Assembly (NCBI RefSeq): GCF_021401245.1
Contig: NZ_JACBFY010000003.1
Location: 496,001-560,000, forward strand
Length of the DNA stretch: 64,000 nt
From: Pseudacidovorax sp. NFM-22
Lineage (GTDB): Bacteria > Pseudomonadota > Gammaproteobacteria > Burkholderiales > Burkholderiaceae_C
Direction of reading: 5' to 3'
Each line of letters opens with the position of its first letter. The first letter of the stretch is position 1. The translations under genes and the position numbers were made by a program. The notes under the pieces were generated by a model. The model made no database searches. It worked only from the letters and a program-made list of their open reading frames with translations, and was not told where the DNA came from. This document shows, in pieces, positions 7,306-16,255 of the stretch.

Positions 7306-9432
7306 ATGACATCGACCCCCGCCACGCCTGCCGACGCCGTCCGCCACCAGATCCAGGGCGAGATCCTGCAGATCACCGTCGACAACCCGCCCGTCAATGC
7401 GCTCTCGGCCGCGGTGCGCCGCGGCCTGCTGGCCGCCATCGAGGCCGCGGACGCGGAGCCGCGCGTGAAGGCGGTGCTGATCGTGGGGCAGGGTGCCAAC
7501 TTCATCGCCGGGGCCGACATCCGCGAATTCGGCCAGACGCCGCAGCTGCCCTCGCTGCCCGAGGTGTGCAACCGCATCGAGGCCTGCAGCAAGCCCGTCG
7601 TCGCCGCGCTGCGCGGGGCGGCCCTGGGCGGTGGCCTGGAGATCGCGATGGCTGCGCATTACCGCGTGGCCCTGGCCGATGCCAAGCTGGGCCTGCCCGA
7701 AGTGCAACTGGGCCTGATGCCCGGCGCCGGCGGCACGGTGCGGGCGCCTCGCCTCATCGGCGCCGAGCCGGCCCTGGAGCTCATGCTGAGTGGCCGCCAC
7801 GTCAAGGCCAAGGAAGCCCTGTCGCTGGGCCTGGTGGACCGCCTGGCCGAGGGCGACGACGCCGTGGCCGCGGGCCTGGCTTATGCCCAGGCGCTGCTGG
7901 CCGCCGATGCCTGCGTGCGCCGCACGCGCGATGCGCAGGGCCTGGCCGACCGGGCCGCCGCGCAGGCCGCCATCGATGCCGCCCGCGCCGACACCGCCAG
8001 GAAGTCGAAGAACCTGTTCTCGCCCCACAAGATCGTCGAGGCCGTGCAGACCGCGCTCGACAAGCCCTTCGACGAAGCCATGACGCTGGAGCGTCAGGCC
8101 TTCATGGCCTGCATCGACAGCCCGCAGCGTGCCGGCCTGATCCATGCCTTCTTCGCCGAGCGCGAAGTGGTCAAGGTGCCCGAGGCCCAGGCCGCGCAGC
8201 CACGCAAGCTCGACAAGGTGGGCATCGTCGGCGGCGGCACCATGGGTGCCGGCATTGCCGTGTCGGCGCTGGACGCCGGCCTGCCGGTGGTGATGGTCGA
8301 GCGCGACGATGCCTCCATCGCCCGCGGTCAGGCCAATGTCGAGAAGGTCTATGACGGCCTGATCAAGAAGGGCCGCATGACGCCCGAGGCCAAGACGGCC
8401 GTGATGGCGCGCTTCAGCGGCAGCACCGACTACGCCGCCTTCGCCGACGTGGACCTGGTGATCGAAGCCGTGTTCGAGGACATCGAGGTCAAGAAGGCCG
8501 TCTTCAAGGAACTGGACCGCGTCTGCAAGCCCGGCGCCGTGCTGGCCACCAACACCTCGTACCTGGACATCGACGCCATCGCCGCCAGCGTCTCGCGGCC
8601 GCAGGACGTGATCGGCCTGCATTTCTTCAGCCCGGCCAACATCATGAAGCTGCTGGAGATCGTGGTGCCGGCCAAGGTCAGCGCCGATGTGGTCTCCACT
8701 GCGTTTGCGCTGGCCAAAAAGATGAAGAAGGTGCCGGTGCGCGCCGGCGTGTGCGACGGCTTCATCGGCAACCGCATCCTGGCCGTCTACAAGCAGGCCG
8801 CCGACTACATCATGGAAGACGGCGCCAGCCCCTACGAGATCGACGAGGCGGTGCGCGGCTTTGGCTACCCGATGGGCCCCTTCCAGGTGACCGACCTGGC
8901 CGGCGGAGACATCGGCTGGGCCACGCGAAAGCGCCGCGCCGCCACGCGCGACCCGAAGGCGCGCTACGTGGAAGTGGCCGACCGCGTGTGCGAGCGCGGC
9001 TGGTTCGGCCAGAAGACCGGCCGCGGCTTCTACCTGTACCCTGAAGGCGCCCGCACCGGCCAGCCCGACCCGGAGGTGCTGGCCATCGTCGATGCCGAGC
9101 GGCAGAAGAAGGGCATCACCCCCCGCCAATTCACGCCCGAGGAAATCATGCGCCGCTACATGGCCGCCATGGTCAACGAGGGTGCGAAGGTGGTCGAGGA
9201 GGGCATCGCCCTGCGGCCACTGGATGTGGACGTGACCTTCCTGTACGGCTACGGCTTTCCGCGCTTCCGCGGCGGGCCGATGAAGTACGCCGACATGGTG
9301 GGCCTGCCCAAGGTGCTGGAGGACATCCGCACCTTCGCGAAGGAAGACCCGCTGTTCTGGAAGCCCGCGCCGCTGCTCGAGAAGCTTGTGGCAGAGGGCC
9401 GCGACTTTTCTAGTCTGAACCAGGCGCGCTGA
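7306..9432 (+). CDS. Bifunctional enoyl-CoA hydratase / 3-hydroxyacyl-CoA dehydrogenase (FadB/FadJ-like)
   Basis: A 708-residue fusion that catalyses two successive beta-oxidation steps, hydration of 2-enoyl-CoA and NAD-dependent oxidation of 3-hydroxyacyl-CoA. The N-terminal crotonase domain shows NFIAGADIREFG, then GGGLEIAM and LGLPEVQLGLMPGAGGT, with both catalytic glutamates in place. The Rossmann motif KVGIVGGGTMGAG starts near residue 304. It is followed by the dehydrogenase motif GLHFFSPANIMKLLEIV and CDGFIGNRI. A CTGGAGA ribosome site precedes the ATG at 7306; an upstream ATG at 7270 is poorly placed. First gene of the catabolic operon. Confidence 0.93.
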   Translation: MTSTPATPADAVRHQIQGEILQITVDNPPVNALSAAVRRGLLAAIEAADAEPRVKAVLIVGQGANFIAGADIREFGQTPQLPSLPEVCNRIEACSKPVVAALRGAALGGGLEIAMAAHYRVALADAKLGLPEVQLGLMPGAGGTVRAPRLIGAEPALELMLSGRHVKAKEALSLGLVDRLAEGDDAVAAGLAYAQALLAADACVRRTRDAQGLADRAAAQAAIDAARADTARKSKNLFSPHKIVEAVQTALDKPFDEAMTLERQAFMACIDSPQRAGLIHAFFAEREVVKVPEAQAAQPRKLDKVGIVGGGTMGAGIAVSALDAGLPVVMVERDDASIARGQANVEKVYDGLIKKGRMTPEAKTAVMARFSGSTDYAAFADVDLVIEAVFEDIEVKKAVFKELDRVCKPGAVLATNTSYLDIDAIAASVSRPQDVIGLHFFSPANIMKLLEIVVPAKVSADVVSTAFALAKKMKKVPVRAGVCDGFIGNRILAVYKQAADYIMEDGASPYEIDEAVRGFGYPMGPFQVTDLAGGDIGWATRKRRAATRDPKARYVEVADRVCERGWFGQKTGRGFYLYPEGARTGQPDPEVLAIVDAERQKKGITPRQFTPEEIMRRYMAAMVNEGAKVVEEGIALRPLDVDVTFLYGYGFPRFRGGPMKYADMVGLPKVLEDIRTFAKEDPLFWKPAPLLEKLVAEGRDFSSLNQAR

Positions 9433-9515
9433 GCCGCCTCTTTCTTCATTCTGTTTTCCCGGCATGGGTTCATGCGCTTGTTGGCGCAGGGCCGTGCTCA
9501 CCCCAAAGGACCCCT

Positions 9516-10712
9516 ATGGACCTGAGATTCACGGCCGAGGAAGAGGCCTTCCGCAGCGAGGTGCTGCAGTTCCTGCGCGACAGGCTGCCTGCGCGCATCG
9601 CCGACAAGGTCAAGCGCGGGCTGCGCCTGACGCGCGAGGACATGACCGAATGGCACGGCATCCTCAACCAACGCGGCTGGCTGGCCAACCACTGGCCCCA
9701 GCAGTACGGCGGCCCGGGCTGGGGCGCGGTGCAGAAATTCATCTTCGAGAACGAATGCGCGCTGGCCGGCGCGCCGCGCATCGTGCCCTTCGGCGTCAAC
9801 ATGCTGGGGCCGGTGCTCATCAAGTACGGCAGCGAAGCGCAGAAGCAGTACTGGCTGCCCCGGATCCTCAGTGGCGAAGACTGGTGGTGCCAGGGCTATT
9901 CCGAGCCGGGCTCGGGCTCGGACCTGGCCTCGGTCAAGACCACGGCGGTGCTGGACGGCGACCATTACGTGGTCAATGGCCAGAAGACCTGGACCACGCT
10001 GGGCCACCACGCCAACATGATCTTCTGCCTGGTGCGCACCAACCGGGAGGCCAAGGCGCAGTCGGGCATCAGCTTCCTGCTGGTGAACATGGACTCGCCC
10101 GGCGTGGAGGTGCGGCCCATCATCACGCTGGATGGCGAGCACGAGGTCAATGAAGTCTTCTTCACCGACGTGCGCGTGCCGGCCGCCAATCTGGTGGGCG
10201 AGCAGGACAAGGGCTGGACCTACGCCAAGTACCTGCTGACCTACGAGCGCACCAACATCGCGGGCGTCGGCTTCTCGGTGGCCGCGCTGGAAAAGCTCAA
10301 GCGCATCGCCGCCAAGGTGCAGCGCAACGGTCGGCCGCTGGCGCAGGACCCCCTCTTCGCCGCCCGCCTGGCCAAGGTCGAGATCGACCTGGAGAACATG
10401 AAGACCACCAACCTGCGCGTGATCGCCGCCGTGGCCGGCGGCGGCGTGCCGGGGGCGGAAAGCTCCATGCTCAAGATCCGCGGCACCGAGATCCGGCAGG
10501 AGATCTCCTCGCTGGCCCGCCGCGCCATGGGCCCCTACGCGCAGCCCTTCATCGAGGCCGCGCTGCACGAGGGCTGGGACGAGCCCCCCGTCGGCCCCGA
10601 AGAGGCCGCGCCGCTGGCCGCCCAGTACTTCAACAACCGCAAGCTGTCGATCTTCGGCGGCTCCAATGAAATTCAGAAGAACATCATCTCCAAGATGATC
10701 CTCGGCCTATGA
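9516..10712 (+). CDS. Acyl-CoA dehydrogenase, first of a pair
   Basis: A 398-residue flavoprotein that introduces the alpha,beta double bond into an acyl-CoA. The middle domain carries GYSEPGSGSDLASVKTTA, the FAD and substrate contact motif. The C-terminus has the FGGSNEIQKNI stretch shared by the family. It follows the fadB-like gene by 83 bp and its stop overlaps the start of a second, different acyl-CoA dehydrogenase. Such adjacent unlike pairs sometimes form heteromeric enzymes acting on bulky or branched substrates, as in steroid side-chain degradation; that is an inference here. Confidence 0.93.
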   Translation: MDLRFTAEEEAFRSEVLQFLRDRLPARIADKVKRGLRLTREDMTEWHGILNQRGWLANHWPQQYGGPGWGAVQKFIFENECALAGAPRIVPFGVNMLGPVLIKYGSEAQKQYWLPRILSGEDWWCQGYSEPGSGSDLASVKTTAVLDGDHYVVNGQKTWTTLGHHANMIFCLVRTNREAKAQSGISFLLVNMDSPGVEVRPIITLDGEHEVNEVFFTDVRVPAANLVGEQDKGWTYAKYLLTYERTNIAGVGFSVAALEKLKRIAAKVQRNGRPLAQDPLFAARLAKVEIDLENMKTTNLRVIAAVAGGGVPGAESSMLKIRGTEIRQEISSLARRAMGPYAQPFIEAALHEGWDEPPVGPEEAAPLAAQYFNNRKLSIFGGSNEIQKNIISKMILGL

Positions 10713-11851
10713 ACTTCGAGCACACCGAAGACCGCCGCATGCTGGCGGATTCCCTGGACCGCTTCATCGCCGACCAGTACGGCTTCGAGGCCCGCGACCG
10801 CATCGCCAGGAGCGAGGAGGGCTTGAGCCGCGCGCACTGGGCGCAGATGGCCGAGATCGGCGCCATCGGCGCGTTGCTGCCCGAGGCCGTGGGTGGGTTC
10901 GGCGGCACCGGCTTCGACGTGGCCGTCGTGTTCGAGAGCCTGGGCAAGGGCCTGGTGGTCGAGCCCTTCCTCGGCGCGCTGGTGGTGGGGCAGGCCCTCG
11001 CTGCCTCGGGCAGCGAGGCGCAGCAGGCCCGCGTGGCCGGTCTGGTGGATGGCAGCACCCTCGCCGCACTGGCGCACGACGAGCCCGGCTCGCACTACGA
11101 GGCCCACCGCGTGGCGACGCGCGCCGTGCGGCAGGGCGAGGGCTGGCGGCTCGACGGTGCCAAGGCCGTGGTGGCGCTGGGCGCGCAGGCCGACCTGCTG
11201 CTGGTCTCGGCCCGCATCGGCGGTGCCATCGACGATGCGCCGGGCATCTCGCTCTTCCTGGTGCCCGGCGATGCGCCCGGCCTGATGCGCCGCGACTGCC
11301 CGCGCATCGACGGCGGCCGCGTGGCCGAGCTGACGCTGGAAGGCCTGCAACTGCCTGCCGATGCGCTGCTGGGTGCGGAAGGCGAGGGCGCTGCCCTGCT
11401 GGAGCGCGCCACCGGCTGGGGCGTGCTCGCCCTGTGCGCCGAGGCCCTGGGCGCCATGGAGATCGCCAAGCGCGACACGCTGGAGTACCTGCGCACCCGC
11501 AAGCAGTTCGGCGTGCCCATCGGCAGCTTCCAGGCCCTGCAGCACCGCATGGCCGACCTGCTGCTGGAAGTGGAGCAGGCCCGCTCCGCCGTCATCAACG
11601 CGGCGGCGGCCATCGACGGCGACGACCGCCTGGCGCGCGAGAAGGCGCTGTCGGCCGCCAAGTACAGCATCGGCCGCATCGGCACCAAAGTGGCCGAAGA
11701 GAGCATCCAGCTGCATGGCGGCATCGGCATGACCTGGGAGCTGCCGCTGTCGCACTACGCCAAGCGCCTGGTCATGATCGACCACCAGTTCGGCGACGAG
11801 GACCACCACCTGGCGCGCTACATCGCGCTGAATGCGGAGGTGGCGGCATGA
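10709..11851 (+). CDS. Acyl-CoA dehydrogenase, second of a pair
   Basis: A 380-residue acyl-CoA dehydrogenase whose ATG overlaps the stop of the preceding paralogue by four bases. The N-terminal helical domain is followed by a less conserved middle domain: the usual SEPxxGSD motif is replaced by LAHDEPGSHYEAH. The C-terminal domain keeps TRKQFGVPIGSFQALQHRMAD and the EESIQLHGGIGMTWE region. The weak middle motif with a strong C-terminal domain fits a partner subunit of the first dehydrogenase, though this is not proven. Its stop overlaps the CoA-transferase start. Confidence 0.9.
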   Translation: MNFEHTEDRRMLADSLDRFIADQYGFEARDRIARSEEGLSRAHWAQMAEIGAIGALLPEAVGGFGGTGFDVAVVFESLGKGLVVEPFLGALVVGQALAASGSEAQQARVAGLVDGSTLAALAHDEPGSHYEAHRVATRAVRQGEGWRLDGAKAVVALGAQADLLLVSARIGGAIDDAPGISLFLVPGDAPGLMRRDCPRIDGGRVAELTLEGLQLPADALLGAEGEGAALLERATGWGVLALCAEALGAMEIAKRDTLEYLRTRKQFGVPIGSFQALQHRMADLLLEVEQARSAVINAAAAIDGDDRLAREKALSAAKYSIGRIGTKVAEESIQLHGGIGMTWELPLSHYAKRLVMIDHQFGDEDHHLARYIALNAEVAA

Positions 11852-13053
11852 CGATGCGCCTGCCGCTCGAAGGCGTGCGCGTGCTGGACCTTTCGCGCGT
11901 GCTGGCCGGACCCATGTGCGCCCAGGCGCTCGGCGACCTGGGCGCCGAGGTCATCAAGGTGGAGCATCCCGGCCGCGGCGACGACACGCGCGACTGGGGC
12001 CTGCGCGTGGGCGCGCGCAACACCAGCTACTTCAACAGCGCCAACCGCAACAAGCGCTCCATCGGCATCGACCTGGGCACGGCCGAGGGCCAGCAGCTGG
12101 CGCGCGAGCTGGCCGCGAAGTGCGACGTGCTGATCCAGAACTTCAAGTTCGGCGGCATCGAGAAGATGGGCCTGGGCTACGACGCGCTGCGCGCGATCAA
12201 CCCGGGCCTGGTGTACTGCTCCATCACCGGCTACGAGCGCGGCGGCGCCGAGAAGGCCCGGCCCGGCTACGACCTGGTGGTACAGGGCGAGGCCGGCCTG
12301 ATGGCGCTCAATGGCGAGGAAGGGCAGGGCCCGCTCAAGTTCGGCGTGGCGGCGGTGGACATGTTCACCGGCATGTATTCGGCGCAGGCCATCCTGGCGG
12401 CGCTGTTCGACCGCCAGCGCACCGGCCAGGGCCGGCATGTGGAGATGGCGCTGTACGACTGCGGCCTGATGATCACCGCTTACTACGGCATGGAGGCGCT
12501 GCTGCAGGGCGGCGACCCGCCCAAGTACGGCAATGCGCATCCGTCCATCGTGCCCTATGGCGTGTTCGACGCGGCCGATGGACCGGTGGTCATCACCGTG
12601 GGCAACAACACGCAGTTCCAGCGCTTCTGCACCGACGTGATCGAGCGGCCCGAGATGGCCACTGACGAGCGCTATGCCACCAACCTCGCGCGTTCGCGCA
12701 ACCGCCACACGCTGCTGCCCGAGCTGCGCGCCGAACTGGCCAAGCGCCCGCGTGCGTTGCTGCTCGAACGCATGCGCGCTGCGGGCATTCCCTGCGGCGA
12801 AGTGTTGGGCCTGCTGGAGGCGTTGCAGTCCCAGCGCACCGCCGATGCGGGGCTGCTGACGCAGTACGCCGAGCCTGATGCGCCAGACGTCCCTGTGCCC
12901 GTGCTCGCGCCGCCCTACCGCCTCGATGGCGCCCGTGTGCCGGTGCGCCGCGCGCCGCCGGGCCTGGCTCAGCACACCGAGGATGTACTGGGTGAGTTGC
13001 TCGGCCTGGACGCGATCCGCGTCGCGGCGCTGCGGCAGTCCGGCGCGCTCTGA
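11848..13053 (+). CDS. Family III CoA-transferase (CaiB/BaiF type)
   Basis: A 401-residue enzyme that moves CoA between carboxylic acids, probably activating the pathway substrate with an intermediate's CoA. The N-terminus has the family signature GVRVLDLSRVLAGPMCAQAL and GAEVIKVEHPGRGDDTR. The likely catalytic aspartate is residue 171 in VAAVDMFTGMYSAQ, followed by RTGQGRHVEMALYD. The start codon overlaps the previous stop (ATGA), showing translational coupling. With an acyl-CoA ligase also encoded downstream, the operon offers two routes of CoA activation. Confidence 0.93.
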   Translation: MTMRLPLEGVRVLDLSRVLAGPMCAQALGDLGAEVIKVEHPGRGDDTRDWGLRVGARNTSYFNSANRNKRSIGIDLGTAEGQQLARELAAKCDVLIQNFKFGGIEKMGLGYDALRAINPGLVYCSITGYERGGAEKARPGYDLVVQGEAGLMALNGEEGQGPLKFGVAAVDMFTGMYSAQAILAALFDRQRTGQGRHVEMALYDCGLMITAYYGMEALLQGGDPPKYGNAHPSIVPYGVFDAADGPVVITVGNNTQFQRFCTDVIERPEMATDERYATNLARSRNRHTLLPELRAELAKRPRALLLERMRAAGIPCGEVLGLLEALQSQRTADAGLLTQYAEPDAPDVPVPVLAPPYRLDGARVPVRRAPPGLAQHTEDVLGELLGLDAIRVAALRQSGAL

Positions 13054-13115
13054 ATGCCTTCCTGCGGCAGCCTCCCAAGCGGGCGTCTGTCCGATGCGGG
13101 CCAATGAACCCAGGT

Positions 13116-13209
13116 CCGTTCGGGCTGAGCTTGTCGAAGCCGGGCACGCGCGTGTCAAAGCCCTTCGGCCCTTCGGCAGGCTCAGGACAGGCAAGCTCAG
13201 AGCGAACGG
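13116..13209. repeat. Palindromic intergenic repeat element
   Basis: Outer arms of 18 bases, at 13116-13133 and 13192-13209, are inverted copies with two mismatches (both end in CCGTTCG...GAGCTTG form). Inside lie further related pieces, such as CTTCGGCAGGCTCAGGAC, so the whole 94-bp unit can fold into a long imperfect hairpin. It resembles the dispersed repeats built on GGGCTGAGCTTGTCGAAG in Comamonadaceae intergenic regions; only one copy is present here. It divides the CoA-transferase from the next Bug gene. Confidence 0.6.
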
Positions 13210-13288
13210 GTGAACCGATCTGCATCTCGGGTGTAGTCGGCTTTCTTTTTTTGACGACACGGTCCCACGAGGATCTGGAGACATCACC

Positions 13289-14281
13289 ATGACCCAGCGA
13301 GCCCACAACGCCCGCCGCCTTCTTCTCGCCGCCGCGGGCAGCGCCCTCGGCCTGGCCGCATTGCCGGCCATCGCCCAGGCCTGGCCCGAGAAGCCCATCA
13401 AGCTGATCGTGCCCTTCCCGCCGGGCGGTCCCACAGACACCGCTTCGCGCCTGGTCGGCCAGAAGCTGGCCGAGCGCCTCAAGCAGCCGGTGGTGGTGGA
13501 AAACCGCGCCGGCGCCTCCGGCACCATCGCCGCGCAGTTCGTCGCCAAGAGTGCGCCGGACGGCTACACGCTCATGATGCTGGCCACGCCCACGCTGCTG
13601 GCGCCCCACCTGTACAAGAGCGCCGGCTACGACATGGCCAAGGACTTCGCGCCCGTCGCCACGGTGTACGACCTGCCCATCGTGATGGTGGTCAACCCCA
13701 CCGTGCTGCCCGACGTGAAGACGCTGCCCGACCTCATCGCCAAGGCCAAGGCCGAAGGCGGCAAGCTCAACTACACCAGCTCGGGCCCGGGCAGCTTCGG
13801 CCATTTGACGACCGAGATGCTCAAGGACCTGGGCGGCTTCGACATGCAGCACATCGCCTACAAGGGCGGCACGCCGGCCGTGACCGACCTGCTGGGCGGC
13901 CAGGTGCCGGTGATGTATGCCGACCTGGTCGCGGCCCTGCCGCACATCCAGGCGGGCAAGCTGCGCGCCATTGCCGTCGGCTCGCCGCAGCGCATCGCCC
14001 AGTTGCCGGACGTCAAGACGGTGGCCGAGCAGGGCTTCAAGGGCTTCGACGCCGTGTCCTGGGGCGGGCTGCTGGCGCCGGCCGGCACGCCGCAGCCAGT
14101 CATCGACCGCGTGAGCCGCGAGGTCAAGGCGATCTTGGCGGAGCCCGACATCCAGAAGCGCCTCATTCAGGCCGGCGCCATCGCCGAGTACCAGGCCCCT
14201 GCGCAGATGGCCGGCCGCATGCGCACCGACTTCGACAAGTGGGGCAAGGTGATCCGCGACAAGCAGGTGGCGGTGAACTGA
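13289..14281 (+). CDS. Bug-family periplasmic solute-binding protein
   Basis: A 330-residue receptor of the tripartite tricarboxylate transporter type. The signal peptide covers about the first 30 residues and ends AIAQA. The mature protein opens with WPEKPIKLIVPFPPGGPTD, the classic Bug beta-strand and loop. PVVVENRAGASGT, DGYTLM and the C-terminal part follow in normal order. GATCTGGAGACATCACC upstream gives a clear ribosome site. It ends within the ATG of the acyl-CoA ligase, so capture of a carboxylate and its CoA activation appear coupled. Confidence 0.92.
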   Translation: MTQRAHNARRLLLAAAGSALGLAALPAIAQAWPEKPIKLIVPFPPGGPTDTASRLVGQKLAERLKQPVVVENRAGASGTIAAQFVAKSAPDGYTLMMLATPTLLAPHLYKSAGYDMAKDFAPVATVYDLPIVMVVNPTVLPDVKTLPDLIAKAKAEGGKLNYTSSGPGSFGHLTTEMLKDLGGFDMQHIAYKGGTPAVTDLLGGQVPVMYADLVAALPHIQAGKLRAIAVGSPQRIAQLPDVKTVAEQGFKGFDAVSWGGLLAPAGTPQPVIDRVSREVKAILAEPDIQKRLIQAGAIAEYQAPAQMAGRMRTDFDKWGKVIRDKQVAVN

Positions 14282-16208
14282 TGGCCGCCGCCGCGTCTTC
14301 CTCCCAGGCCTGGCCGCCGCAGCATCCGCCGCTGGCCGCGCCGTTCCTGGTGCGCAGCCGGGCCGACATCGAGCGGCTGGCCGCTACGCCGCTGGCCGAG
14401 GCGCTGCCCGCGCAGAGCACCTACGAGCTGATCCGCAACGCTGCGCTGGCCTTCGGCGACAAGACGGCCCTGACCTTCCTGCGCGACGGCAACCCCGACA
14501 CGCCGCCGCTGCGCTGGACCTACGCCGAGCTGCTGGCCCGCATGCACCAGACGGCCAATGCGCTGCATGCATTGGGATTGGGCGCGACGGACACCGTGGC
14601 GGCGCTGCTGCCGGGCTGCCTCGAATACCACCTGGCCCACTGGGGCGGCCAGGCGGCCTGCATCGTGCAGCCGCTCAACCCGCTGCTGACCGAGGACAAG
14701 CTGGCGGCGCTGCTGGCGGCCACCGGCGCCAAGGCGCTGATCGCCTACGGCGCGCCGGAAGATGCCGACTACTGGGCCAAGGCCTGCGCCTGCAGGCGCG
14801 CGTGCCCGGCCTGCGGCATGTGCTGCGCGTGGCGCCGCATGACGAGTCGCCCGCGGATGCGCCGGCGTTGCCGACCGGTGCACTGCACTTCCACGAAGCG
14901 CTGGCGGCGCAGCCCGGCGACCGCCTGCTGAGCGGCCGCGTGATCGCCGCCGAGGACGTGGCGGCCTGCTTCCACACCGGCGGCACCACGGGCGCACCCA
15001 AGCTCGCCCTGCATACGCACGGCAACCAGGTCTTCACCGCCTGGGCCAGCGTGGTCACGCAGGGCACGAACAGCGCGGACGTGGGCATCGCCGGCTTCCC
15101 GCTCTTCCATGTGGCCGGCGTGCTGCCCGGCGCGCTGGCCTCGCTGTCGGCCGGCGCCGAGATCGTGATCCCCACCACGCTGCTGATGCGCAACCGCGAG
15201 GTGGTCCGCAACTACTGGAAGCTGGTGGAGCGCTATCGGCCCACCGTGCTGGCCGCGGTGCCCACCATGCTGGCGGCGCTGGCCAATGTGCCGCTGGAAG
15301 GCGCGGACATCTCCTCCATCACCTACTGCCGCACCGGCGCGGCGCCACTGCCGGCGGAACTGGGCGCGCGCTTCGAGCGGCTGTTCGGCCTGCATGTGCA
15401 CGAGAGCTTCGGCATGACCGAGATGGCTGGCATCAGCAGCGTCACGCCGCGCGGCGTGCATGCGCCCGCCGGCTGCGTGGGCTTCGTGCCGCCGCATGCG
15501 CAGGTGCGCATCGTGGCCCTCGACGCGCAGGGCGGCGCCAGCGCGCGCGAGGTGGCGCCAGGCGAGACGGGCATGGTGCTGTTCAAGTCGCCCAACGTCT
15601 TTCCGGGCTACCTGGACCCGCGCGACACCGCCAAGGCCTTCACGCCCGATGGCTGGCTGGCCACGGGCGACCTGGGCCGGCTGGACGCGCAGGGCCTGCT
15701 GCACCTGGCCGGCCGCGCCAAGGACCTGATCATCCGCGGCGGCCACAACATCGACCCCGGCATGCTCGAAGACGCCCTGGGCGCGCATCCCGCCGTGCAG
15801 ACCTGCGCGGCCGTGGGCGCGCCCGACGCCTATGCCGGCGAACTGCCGGTGCTCTTTGCCACGCTGCGGCCGGGCGCGGAGGCCACGGAGGCCGAGCTGC
15901 TGGCCTTCGCCAGTGCCCGCGTCGACGAGCCGCCGGCGCGGCCGAAGTGGGTGGCGGTGCTGCCGGCATTGCCCACCACCAACGTCGGCAAGATCTACAA
16001 GCCCGAGCTGCGGCAGATGGCCGCGGTGGCGGTGGTTCGGCAGATCGTGGCGGGGCAGGGCGAAGGCGCGGGCAGCGTGCGCATCGAGCCCGAGGGCGCC
16101 GCCGACGTGGCCGTGCACCTCGGCGCCGGCTGGACCGACGACGCGCGTGCAGCGTTGCAGGCCGCCCTGGACCCTCTGCCCGTGAAGGTGCACCTGCGGG
16201 ACGGCTGA
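14281..16208 (+). pseudogene. AMP-forming acyl-CoA ligase, interrupted by a frameshift
   Basis: An acyl-CoA synthetase of about 642 residues if repaired. It would use ATP to activate a carboxylic acid as its CoA thioester. The first 167 codons run in frame from the ATG at 14281 (overlapping the previous stop). Near 14783-14786 the homology moves to another frame: YWAKA is followed in the new frame by LRLQARVPGLRHV. The original frame stops at 14931. One missing C (GGCCTG where GGCCCTG is expected) explains it. Beyond the break all motifs are intact: HTGGTTGAPKLALHTHGN, SFGMTEMAG, LATGDLG, and the C-terminal VGKIYKPEL lysine. Either a sequencing error or a recent inactivation. Confidence 0.85.
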
Positions 16209-16255
16209 ACAGCGCTCGACGATTTCAAGTGGAAGCAAGAAAAGGAGACAAGACC

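Noticed and set aside
14770-14931. Programmed ribosomal frameshift in the acyl-CoA ligase
   Set aside because: There is no slippery heptamer, no nearby stem-loop of note and no internal Shine-Dalgarno at the joint; the ligase family is not known for recoding.
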